DNA of 5,930 nt from Clostridiales bacterium (GCA_021200075.1 JAJQGZ010000107.1:1-5930), one strand, 5' to 3'. Numbered from the stretch's first letter, positions 1 to 5,575 are shown. Notes: a model not told the origin generated them from the letters alone. Numbers and translations are program-made.

Positions 1-54
1 AATCCAACAAAACTTTTCAGCCATAAATGTTACAAAAATGCTTGACCAGAACAT
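1..54 (-). CDS. Possible N-terminus of a leftward, probably membrane-anchored protein (partial)
   Basis: On the minus strand an ATG at 54-52 opens a frame with no stop to the left edge, giving 18 residues: MFWSSIFVTFMAEKFCWI. The first eleven residues are hydrophobic, as expected for a membrane segment or signal anchor. An AAAGGAG ribosome-binding sequence lies at 64-58, but only three bases separate it from the ATG, which is short; a second in-frame ATG at 24-22 is an alternative start. A good promoter lies upstream at 229-201, and the leader between them is highly structured. I do not recognise the family: the fragment is too short, and although its FMAE stretch faintly recalls UPF0016/GDT1 cation exporters, the E-x-G-D motif of that family does not follow. 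An open frame of 18 codons is weak evidence alone; the call rests on the promoter, leader and SD being in order. Confidence 0.35.
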   Translation of the reverse strand, partial: MFWSSIFVTFMAEKFCWI

Positions 55-57
55 AAT

Positions 58-193
58 CTCCTTTCACCTTTTGTATTTGGACTTTAATCGAGGGCTTTGC
101 CCGAATATCAACATTTGACAAGGGCTAAGCCTGCATTAAGGAAAAGGTGGCCCACTACCGATTACAGAGGCAGGGAACATCTTTTCAAATGTT
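58..193 (-). ncRNA. Candidate structured 5' leader (riboswitch-like) of the leftward gene
   Basis: Reading leftward, from the predicted transcription start near 193-195, the leader contains perfect complementary segments in an ordered arrangement. TAATCG (164-159) pairs with CGATTA (90-85) as an enclosing helix. Inside it, AGGCTTAGCCC (132-122) pairs with GGGCAAAGCCC (102-92) as a long hairpin with one internal A-A mismatch, the outermost position unpaired, and a 19-base loop. CACCTTTT (149-142) can pair with AAAAGGTG (72-65), crossing the enclosing helix. AACATTTG (193-186) can pair with CAAATGTT (117-110) in the hairpin loop. The segment ends directly against the AAAGGAG ribosome site at 64-58. 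No known riboswitch consensus was recognised. The complementarities also exist on the plus strand, so an independent plus-strand RNA (for example a 6S-like RNA) is the main alternative; promoter, SD and ATG favour minus. Confidence 0.4.
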
Positions 194-200
194 ATATTTC

Positions 201-229
201 ATTCTATGACAAAGTAAATTTTTTGACAA
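201..229 (-). promoter_or_regulatory. Leftward sigma-A-type promoter for the structured leader
   Basis: On the minus strand TTGTCA (229-224) and TAGAAT (206-201) are separated by exactly 17 bases (223-207). Each hexamer matches five of six consensus positions. Transcription would begin near A195 or A193, exactly where the self-complementary leader begins. It is divergent from the mazF promoter at 262-290. Confidence 0.5.
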
Positions 230-261
230 AATTATCACGGCTTTTTTGTCTTCGTCTTTTA

Positions 262-290
262 GCGACAGACTTAAATTTTTTACATATAAT
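262..290 (+). promoter_or_regulatory. Probable sigma-A promoter for mazF
   Basis: A perfect TATAAT (285-290) is preceded, with 17-base spacing, by GCGACA (262-267), which keeps the GACA half of the -35 consensus. Transcription would begin near 297 and leave an untranslated leader of about 120 bases before mazF. No other rightward promoter of similar quality is visible between here and the gene. Confidence 0.5.
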
Positions 291-333
291 GGAATGTGAT
301 GTTTAAAATCAATAATATCAGGCAATTATATTT

Positions 334-391
334 ATGCAGCCGTAATTTTGCAAAACTCATTTAGGTATTGAAGACATAAGCGGCTGTGCAT
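334..391 (+). promoter_or_regulatory. Long-range hairpin in the mazF leader
   Basis: ATGCAGCCG (334-342) is complementary to CGGCTG-tg-CAT (381-391): nine pairs with a two-base bulge, closing a loop of 38 bases. It lies within the predicted mazF leader, ending about 15 bases before the ribosome site. It could fold the leader or serve as a protein-binding element. There is no T tract after it, so it is not a standard terminator. The rest of 297-419 shows no gene and no antitoxin-like ORF. Confidence 0.3.
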
Positions 392-406
392 AATGCTGAT
401 TAATAT

Positions 407-422
407 GAAGGCGATTTAATTG
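407..422 (+). promoter_or_regulatory. Ribosome-binding site and TTG start of mazF
   Basis: GAAGG (407-411) lies eight bases before a TTG start (420-422). An in-frame ATG at 405-407 cannot be the start because it reads only four codons to a TAA at 417-419 that directly abuts the TTG. Bacillus MazF (NdoA) also uses a TTG start, as I recall, and the protein begins with the family-typical M-[IL]-[IV]-K-R-G, so TTG is well supported. Confidence 0.7.
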
Positions 423-762
423 CTTATCAAACGAGGCGAGATATATTATGCCGATTTAAGCCCTGTGGTAGGCTCCGAGCAGGGCGGAGTCAGACCCGTT
501 TTGATAGTACAAAACGATGTGGGAAATAAATTTTCGCCCACAGTGATTGCCGCTGCCATTACATCTCAAAGGGACAAAAACAGTCTGCCTACTCATATTG
601 AGGTGGACGCACAAAACTGCGGTCTGTCAAAGGACAGCGTAGTCCTGCTTGAACAAGTCAGAACCATAGATAAAAGACGGCTTCATGAAAAAAATGGGCA
701 GTCTCGACACAACGGATATGGGCAAGGTCAACCACGCTTTGAGCGTGAGCTTCTGCTTGTGA
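420..762 (+). CDS. mazF: MazF/PemK-family endoribonuclease toxin (frame broken by one extra A)
   Basis: MazF toxins are cytoplasmic endoribonucleases that cut single-stranded mRNA at short motifs and are neutralised by a MazE-type antitoxin. The N-terminal 90 residues are very close to Bacillus NdoA: KRGEIYYADLSPVVGSEQGG, then RPVLIVQND, SPTVIAAAITSQ, LPTHIEVD, DSVVLLEQVRTIDKRRL. The catalytic Arg25 (492-494) and Thr48 of the family are present. After His-Glu-Lys the written frame departs into unrelated sequence and would stop at 884. Removing one A from the seven-A run at 688-694 restores MGSLDTTDMGKVNHALSVSFCL and a TGA at 760-762, giving 113 residues, the normal family length with the normal C-terminal helix. 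The extra A is probably a sequence error; if real, the toxin has a replaced C-terminus. It has its own promoter and terminator, and no antitoxin gene lies in the 420 bases upstream. Confidence 0.9.
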
Positions 763-795
763 ACGGTATAAACGGCATAATTTATAACGGAATAA
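762..795 (+). repeat. Three direct copies of AACGGNATAA
   Basis: AACGGTATAA (762-771), AACGGCATAA (771-780) and AACGGAATAA (786-795) form a small direct-repeat array just after the corrected mazF stop and before its terminator. The first two copies share one base; the third starts 15 bases after the second. Only the middle base of each decamer varies. Possible roles are a protein-binding array upstream of the dut promoter or an element of the mazF 3' end; it could also be chance in AT-rich sequence. Confidence 0.45.
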
Positions 796-829
796 TTCAA
801 AACAATCTTTGTACGCTTTTGCTGAAAAA

Positions 830-872
830 AATCTCGGTAAAAAAAAGCATTACGGGATTGTTTTATTTTTTT
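830..872 (+). terminator. Intrinsic terminator after mazF
   Basis: AATCTCGGTAA (830-840) pairs with TTACGGGATT (850-859), with one bulged G and one G-U pair, closing a nine-base A-rich loop. The T-rich tract at 861-872 (TTTT-A-TTTTTTT) follows directly. It ends the mazF transcript about 70-110 bases after the corrected stop and overlaps the -35 and spacer of the next promoter. Confidence 0.65.
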
Positions 873-885
873 AATATGCTATAAT
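858..885 (+). promoter_or_regulatory. Extended -10 promoter for the dut operon
   Basis: A perfect extended -10, TGC-TATAAT (877-885), lies 44 bases upstream of the dut start. The -35 is poor (TTGTTT at 858-863, spacing 16), as is usual when an extended -10 compensates. Transcription would begin near 892, downstream of the mazF terminator hairpin, so new transcripts would not contain it. Confidence 0.6.
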
Positions 886-928
886 GAAAAAAGTTAATGT
901 AATATAAAATTTAGGAGAATATACTGAT

Positions 929-1435
929 ATGGAAAGAATAGCGAAATTTGAAAAAGTATCCTTTGAACAGTTTGAAAAGGATTGGCTTAAAAATTTCCCC
1001 GGTACCGACGCCAAGGAAATTTACGACAATATTGTATTACCGCAAAGAGCTACATCGGGTTCCACCGGATATGATTTTTATGCACCGTCAAAGCTTGTTT
1101 TTGAGCAAGGAAAATCAGTTCTTGTTCCCACAGGGATAAGAGCTAAGATAAACGACGGCTGGGTACTTTCAATTTATCCCCGTTCGGGTCTCGGATTCGA
1201 GCACCGTTGTCAGCTTGACAATACCGTGGGTATTATTGATTCCGATTATTATAATTCCTCAAACGAGGGTCATATAATGATAAAAATAAGCTGTGACGCT
1301 CACGACAGCGGTCATATTGCCGAGGTAGGCGCAGGCGACGGCTTTGCGCAGGGCATTTTCACGCAGTTCGGTATAACCGTTGACGACAACACAGACGGAG
1401 TCAGAGACGGCGGTTTCGGCTCAACCACAAAATGA
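929..1435 (+). CDS. dut: dUTP diphosphatase (dUTPase)
   Basis: dUTPase hydrolyses dUTP to dUMP and pyrophosphate, keeping uracil out of DNA and supplying dUMP for dTMP synthesis; the usual form is a cytoplasmic homotrimer. All five family motifs appear in order: motif 1 ATSGSTGYDFYAP (41-53, with Asp49), motif 2 PRSGLG (84-89), motif 3 NTVGIIDSDY (98-107, catalytic Asp104), motif 4 GDGFAQ (136-141) and motif 5 RDGGFGST (159-166, with the Phe that stacks on the base). At 168 residues it is about 20 longer than the E. coli enzyme because of an N-terminal extension (about 1-40). Motif 4 has GDGFAQ where GDRIAQ is more typical. The ATG at 929 has an SD (TTAGGAG, 911-917) 11 bases upstream. Its TGA overlaps the likely start of the transporter gene (ATGA at 1432-1435), so the two are probably translationally coupled. 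The frame is intact. Confidence 0.93.
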   Translation: MERIAKFEKVSFEQFEKDWLKNFPGTDAKEIYDNIVLPQRATSGSTGYDFYAPSKLVFEQGKSVLVPTGIRAKINDGWVLSIYPRSGLGFEHRCQLDNTVGIIDSDYYNSSNEGHIMIKISCDAHDSGHIAEVGAGDGFAQGIFTQFGITVDDNTDGVRDGGFGSTTK

Positions 1436-2361
1436 TAATGCAAAAAAGCTTTTTTCAAAGCCTGCTTTTGTTTGCCTTTTTGCCATCGTTTGCTGTGCGC
1501 TGTGGGGCAGTGCGTTCCCGTTTATCAAAATCGGATATTCGCTTTTTGAAATCGGTGATTCGGATTATTCATCGCAGATACTTTTTGCAGGTATTCGCTT
1601 TGCTCTTGCAGGTGTTCTTACAATTTTTGCAGGCAGTGCGGTTTCAAAAAAGATACTCGTATTGCGGAAAAACTCGGTCGGCAGAGTTGCCGTTTTGGCA
1701 TTGTTCCAGACCGTGCTTCAATACATTTTCTTTTATATCGGCTTGGCTAATACGCAGGGGACTAAAGCTTCGGTTATCAACAGCTCAAGCGTGTTTTTCG
1801 CCGTTATAATTTCGGCGCTTATTTTCAGGCAGGACAAAATAACCGTAAAAAAGGCGGTCGGCTGTATAATCGGTTTTGCGGAGTTGTTATTGTGAATTTC
1901 TCCTCCGGCGGATTTACAGGGAATTTCAGCGTTAACGGGGACGAATTTATAATTCTTTCTTCGCTGTCCTATGCTTTTTCAACAGTTTTTTAAAAAAATT
2001 CAGCGAAAGGAAAAATCCTGCACTTCTCAGCGATTATCAATTCTTTTTCGGCGGAGCGGTGATGATTTTATTCAGTCTGCTGACGGGAGGAAGCCTCTGC
2101 AAAATTACCGCAAAAGGGATATTCCTTTTGATTTATCTTGCGTTTGTGTCGGCGGCGGCATATACGCTGTGGGAAATTTTGCTTAAATATAACGATGTGT
2201 CAAGAGTGGCGGTTTACGGTTTTATGACCCCTGTTTTTGGCTGTTTGCTGTCCGCACTGTTTTTGCGTGAGGAGCTTTCGCAATCAGCGGCGCAGCTTGC
2301 AATTTCTTTAATACTTGTATGTATCAGCATTTATGCTGTAAACAGTAAAAATAAAATATAG
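1432..2361 (+). CDS. DMT-superfamily (EamA) transporter, frame broken at two or three points
   Basis: EamA proteins are inner-membrane carriers with ten helices in two repeated halves; many export amino acids or other metabolites. The N-terminal half (ALWGSAFPFIKIGY, then IRFALAG, FYIGLANTQGTKASVINSSSVFFAVIISALIF) and the C-terminal half (AYTLWEILLKYNDVSRVAVYGFMTPVFGCLLSALFLREEL) fit the family, but the substrate cannot be told. The written frame stops at 1893-1895; one missing G at 1880-1881 restores GFAGVVIVNFSSGGF. It stops again at 1991-1993; one missing T in the T run at 1986-1991 restores STVFLKKFSERKNPALLSDYQFFF. The start is ambiguous: the frame-0 ORF begins only at TTG 1380 inside dut, whereas ATG 1432 overlaps the dut stop as ATGA and reads MIMQKKLFSKP if one A is missing from 1442-1447. 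With all three corrections it is 310 residues, normal length. It lies 20 bases before abfA, in one operon. Confidence 0.8.
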
Positions 2362-2370
2362 AAAAGATAC

Positions 2371-2384
2371 GGAGAAGAACTATG
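2371..2384 (+). promoter_or_regulatory. Ribosome-binding site of abfA
   Basis: GGAGAAG (2371-2377) lies four to seven bases before the ATG at 2382-2384, inside the 20-base gap after the transporter stop. This supports the start and shows the gene has its own translation signal in the operon. Confidence 0.7.
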
Positions 2385-3875
2385 AAAGCAAAAATAACAC
2401 TTTCAAAGGAATTTAAAATCGGGCAAATTGATGAGAGAATTTACGGTTCTTTCATCGAGCATTTGGGCAGAGCGGTTTACGGCGGAATATACGAGCCGGA
2501 TCATCCGCTTGCGGACGAGGACGGTTTTCGTACAGATGTGATTGAGCTTGTAAAGGAGCTTAATGTGCCCGTTGTTCGTTATCCGGGCGGAAATTTTGTT
2601 TCCGGCTACAACTGGGAGGACGGAGTAGGGCCGGTTGAAAAAAGACCCGCCAGGCTCGACCTTGCTTGGGGAACGACAGAGCCTAACTGTTTCGGCACAA
2701 ATGAGTTTATGAAATGGTGCAAAAAAGCCGATACTCAATGTATGATGGCGGTAAACCTCGGCACAAGGGGAGCAGAAGAAGCGAGAAACCTTGTTGAATA
2801 TACCAATCACAAGGGCGGTTCCGCTTGGTCTGATATGCGTATTTCACACGGATATAAAGACCCTTGGGGAGTTAAGCTCTGGTGCCTCGGAAACGAAATG
2901 GACGGCAGATGGCAGATGGGAGCAAAGACCGCAACCGAATACGGAAGAGTTGCCTACGAGGCTTCAAAGCTGATGAAGTGGACGGATGATTCTATCGAAA
3001 CGGTGCTTTGCGGTTCGTCAAGCCGTAATTCAAAGACCTTCGGCGAATGGGAGGCAACCTCGCTTGATATTGCATATGACAGCATTGACTATGTTTCCCT
3101 CCACCAGTATTACGGAAATCAAAAAAACGATACCGAGTCTTTCCTTGCTCAGACTTTGGAGCTTGAAGAGTTTATACATACCGTTTTGTGCGTATGCGAT
3201 TACATAAAAGCAAAGAAGAGAAGCAAAAAAACAATTAATCTCTCCTTTGACGAGTGGAATGTATGGTATCATTCAAACAATGCGCCGTATGAAAAATGGT
3301 CGCTTGCATCTGCAAGGCTTGAGGATATTTATAATTTTGAGGATGCTTTGGTTGTTAGCTCGATGATGATAACTCTGCTTCGCCATTGCGACAGAATAAA
3401 AATTGCCTGCCTTGCTCAGCTTGTAAATGTCATTGCGCCGATATTCACGCAAACAGGCGGAGGTATTTTTAAACAGACGATTTATTATCCGTTTGAGCAT
3501 ATGAGCAATTACGGCAGGGGAGAGGCTCTCAATCCGATAATTTCCTGCCCGAAGTATGACTGCAAGGAATTTACCGATGTTCCGTATCTTGAAGCGATTT
3601 CCACTTTTGATGAGGAAAAAGAGGAAATGACCGTTTTTTGCGTCAATAAATCGCTTGACGACGAGGCAGTGCTTGATATAAGTCTGCTTGACTTGGACGG
3701 TTACAGACCGCTTGAATTTATATCAATGGACGGCTGCGGAGCAAAGGAGGAAAATTATTTTAACGCTTCTTCCGTAAAACCGCATACAAACGAGCTTCCG
3801 ACTGCCGACAACGGCAATTTCACCGCATTGCTCAAGCCATTTAGCTGGAATGTTATCAGGTTTAAGAAAATATAA
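2382..3875 (+). CDS. abfA: GH51 alpha-L-arabinofuranosidase, cytoplasmic
   Basis: GH51 arabinofuranosidases release terminal alpha-L-arabinofuranosyl residues from arabinoxylan- or arabinan-derived oligosaccharides by a retaining mechanism. The protein is 497 residues, close to the roughly 500 of Geobacillus/Bacillus AbfA, and the frame is intact. An N-terminal (beta/alpha)8 barrel carries SFIEHLGRAVYGGIYEP (23-39), VRYPGGNFVSGYNWEDG (65-81), WCLGNEMDG (167-175) with acid/base Glu172 (2895-2897), SLHQYYGN (239-246) and LSFDEWNVWY (287-296) with nucleophile Glu291 (3252-3254). A beta-sandwich domain follows from about residue 370. There is no signal peptide, so it acts inside the cell on imported oligosaccharides. 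It is the last gene of the dut operon and is followed by a terminator. No arabinose isomerase, kinase, epimerase or sugar-uptake gene is in the window, so its substrate supply is encoded elsewhere. Confidence 0.95.
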   Translation: MKAKITLSKEFKIGQIDERIYGSFIEHLGRAVYGGIYEPDHPLADEDGFRTDVIELVKELNVPVVRYPGGNFVSGYNWEDGVGPVEKRPARLDLAWGTTEPNCFGTNEFMKWCKKADTQCMMAVNLGTRGAEEARNLVEYTNHKGGSAWSDMRISHGYKDPWGVKLWCLGNEMDGRWQMGAKTATEYGRVAYEASKLMKWTDDSIETVLCGSSSRNSKTFGEWEATSLDIAYDSIDYVSLHQYYGNQKNDTESFLAQTLELEEFIHTVLCVCDYIKAKKRSKKTINLSFDEWNVWYHSNNAPYEKWSLASARLEDIYNFEDALVVSSMMITLLRHCDRIKIACLAQLVNVIAPIFTQTGGGIFKQTIYYPFEHMSNYGRGEALNPIISCPKYDCKEFTDVPYLEAISTFDEEKEEMTVFCVNKSLDDEAVLDISLLDLDGYRPLEFISMDGCGAKEENYFNASSVKPHTNELPTADNGNFTALLKPFSWNVIRFKKI

Positions 3876-3876
3876 C

Positions 3877-3905
3877 TTTACAATTTGTTAATAATATGGT
3901 AAAAT
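3877..3905 (+). promoter_or_regulatory. putP: Sigma-A promoter with extended -10 for putP
   Basis: TTTACA (3877-3882) and TAAAAT (3900-3905) are spaced by 17 bases, each five of six to consensus, and TGG directly before the -10 gives an extended -10. It begins two bases after the abfA stop. Transcription would begin near 3912, leaving a leader of about 60 bases. The -10 overlaps the left arm of the abfA terminator. Confidence 0.65.
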
Positions 3906-3957
3906 AAGACATCGTATTTTCTGTATTTATACCGATTTGCGGTGTCTTATTTTTTTT
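3901..3957 (+). terminator. Terminator of the dut-DMT-abfA operon, overlapping the putP promoter
   Basis: AAAATAAGACA (3901-3911) is perfectly complementary to TGTCTTATTTT (3943-3953), an 11-bp stem with a 31-base loop, and the stem runs into eight T residues (3950-3957). The long loop and AU-rich stem make it weaker than a classical terminator. A transcript from the putP promoter would start near 3912 and lack the left arm, so only read-through from abfA could form the hairpin. Confidence 0.55.
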
Positions 3958-3977
3958 AGGAGGAGGACAAAACAATG
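3958..3977 (+). promoter_or_regulatory. putP: Strong ribosome-binding site of putP
   Basis: AGGAGGAGG (3958-3966), a doubled Shine-Dalgarno, lies eight bases before the ATG at 3975-3977. It fixes the start and indicates strong translation. Confidence 0.8.
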
Positions 3978-5531
3978 ACTAAAGCGCAAATTTGCATAAT
4001 GATTTCATTTGCCCTGTATCTGTGTATGGTTTTGGTAATCGGAATCATCTATTCAAAAAGGACAAAAAATGTAGGCGATTTTTACCTCGGAGGGAGAAAG
4101 CTCAGTCCGCTTGTTGCGGCAATGAGCGCAGAGGCTTCGGATATGTCGAGCTATCTGCTTATGGGTTTGCCCGGGCTTGCATATCTTTCGGGCGTTGCCG
4201 ATGTCGGCTGGACGGTAATAGGTCTTGCAATCGGCACATATCTCAACTGGCTGATTGTTGCAAAAAAAGGCTTCGTAATTACTCGGCGCATATTAATGCG
4301 ATAACAATTCCCGATTATTTTTCCCGCAGGTATCGTGACGGCAAAAATGTACTTATGAGCATTACCGCTCTTGTAATAATAGTTTTCTTTGTTCCGTATA
4401 CCGCTTCCGGCTTTGCTGCTTGCGGAAAGCTGTTCGGAACTCTTTTCGGAGTGGATTATCATATTGCAATGGTCGTTTCCGCAATTGTAATTGTTATATA
4501 CACTTCAATGGGCGGATTCAATGCGGCGTCGGTTACCGATCTTATTCAGTCGATAATTATGACCTGCGCTCTCATATGCGTTCTTGTTTTCAGCGTTCAT
4601 CAGGCGGGTGGCATATCCGCCGTGGTGGAAAATGCGCAGGCTCTGCCCGGATATTTCTCGTTTACTCAAACATATTCCGCCGATACCGGCACAGCTCAGC
4701 CGTATACGGTTTTGACGATTATTTCAACTCTCGCCTGGGGTCTCGGCTATTTCGGTATGCCCCACATTCTTCTCAGATTTATGGCGATTGAAAATCCCGA
4801 AAAGGTTAAGCTTTCACGCAGGATTGCTTCAATCTGGGTTGTAATTTCTATGGCGGTAGCCGTTTTAATCGGTCTTGTCGGCAATGCAATGGTCAGCAAT
4901 AATACTCTTGAAGCGCTTGATGACAGCGAAACGATAATAGTTCAAATGTCAAATCTTCTCTCGCAGTTCGGAATTATCCCTGCATTCATCGCCGGAATAA
5001 TCCTTGCAGGTATTCTTGCAAGCACAATGTCAACTGCCGACAGTCAGCTTCTCGCCGCATCATCGGCGGCAAGCGAAAATATACTCGGCGGTGCGTTTAG
5101 GCTCAAGCTTACCGAAAAATCAAAAATGATTGTCGCAAGAGTTACTCTTATCATAATATCCGTTATCGGAGTAGTGATAGCGTGGGATTCTGATTCGTCG
5201 GTATTCGGCATAGTTTCCTTTGCGTGGGCAGGTTTCGGTGCGGCATTCGGGCCGGTTATGCTCCTTTCCCTTTTTTTGGAAAAGGTCTAATAAATACGGC
5301 GCAGTTGCAGGTATGATAGCAGGAGGCATTATGGTATTTGCTTGGAAATATCTCATTTCGGGTCTTGCTGATATTTTAAATGTGTACGAGCTTTTGCCGG
5401 CATTCCTTGTAGGGCTTGTTATAAATGTAATTGTTTTGCTTCTTACCCCCGCTCCGGAAAAGGAAGTTATTGAGGAGTTTGACAGTGTAAAAAAAGAAAG
5501 TGCTAAGAAGACTGCTCCGGTCTGTCGATAA
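3975..5531 (+). CDS. putP: PutP-type sodium/proline symporter (SSS family), two single-base frame breaks
   Basis: PutP couples inward sodium flow to proline uptake and is an integral membrane protein of about 500 residues and 13 helices. The N-terminus (GIIYSKRTKNVGDFYLGGRKLSP, then SAEASDMSSYLLMGLPG) matches PutP, with Asp56 and Ser58 at the sodium-site positions of E. coli Asp55/Ser57. ILASTMSTADSQLLAASSA carries the Ser-Thr pair (about 353-354) of the helix-9 sodium site. The written frame leaves the family at 4262-4268, a run of seven A where eight restore VAKKRLRNYSAHINAITIPDYFSRRYRD. It leaves again at 5271-5277, a run of seven T where six restore LSLFWKRSNKYGAVAGM. The two errors cancel and the corrected protein is 518 residues, ending in a charged cytoplasmic tail. 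Proline is the likely substrate, though other SSS solutes remain possible. It appears monocistronic, with its own promoter and convergent to the downstream reductase. Confidence 0.9.
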
Positions 5532-5532
5532 A

Positions 5533-5575
5533 GCGGTCATAACCGCACCGTTAAATAATCAGCCGTAGATTATTT
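5533..5575 (+). repeat. Two tandem hairpins just after putP
   Basis: GCGGT (5533-5537) pairs with ACCGC (5542-5546) over a four-base loop. AAATAATC (5553-5560) pairs perfectly with GATTATTT (5568-5575) over seven bases. Neither has a proper T tract, so they may stabilise the putP 3' end or help the stronger terminator downstream. Confidence 0.4.

Noticed and set aside
2..118. Plus-strand frame open from the left edge (38 codons ending at TGA 116-118)
   Set aside because: No recognisable protein end, and the minus strand over the same bases shows promoter, SD and ATG; short open frames are expected by chance here.
85..164. yybP-ykoY manganese riboswitch or T-box leader
   Set aside because: The GGGGAGUA and related conserved blocks of yybP-ykoY and the T-box GGGTGGNACCGCG element are absent on both strands.
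49..200. 6S RNA on either strand
   Set aside because: Size and extensive pairing are suggestive, but I could not fit the canonical single long duplex with a central bubble, and the SD and ATG at the end argue for a leader. Kept only as an alternative to test.
225..250. Inverted repeat GACAAAA / TTTTGTC as a terminator
   Set aside because: The stem is AT-rich with a 12-base loop and no T tract directly after it, and it overlaps the leftward promoter -35.
97..306. 69-codon plus-strand ORF starting with TTG in the left intergenic region
   Set aside because: It has no ribosome site, an unlikely composition and no recognisable family, and it runs through the inverted repeats and both divergent promoters, so it is better explained as chance.
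1432..1809. 125-codon ORF in frame 1 starting at the ATGA overlap
   Set aside because: After the first few codons it translates to a serine/phenylalanine-rich shadow of the transporter; only its first codons matter, as the probable true start before a missing A.
2403..2810. 135-codon minus-strand ORF inside abfA, and similar antisense ORFs at 3030-3272, 3273-3500, 4151-4462 and 5120-5356
   Set aside because: They are antisense shadows of conserved genes, with no ribosome sites and no family likeness.
3992..4261. Separate gene starting at 3992 in the +2 frame and ending at 5290
   Set aside because: Up to 4261 the translation is unrelated to any transporter, while frame 0 from 3975 is clear PutP. 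The long ORF is only the middle of putP after the missing A.
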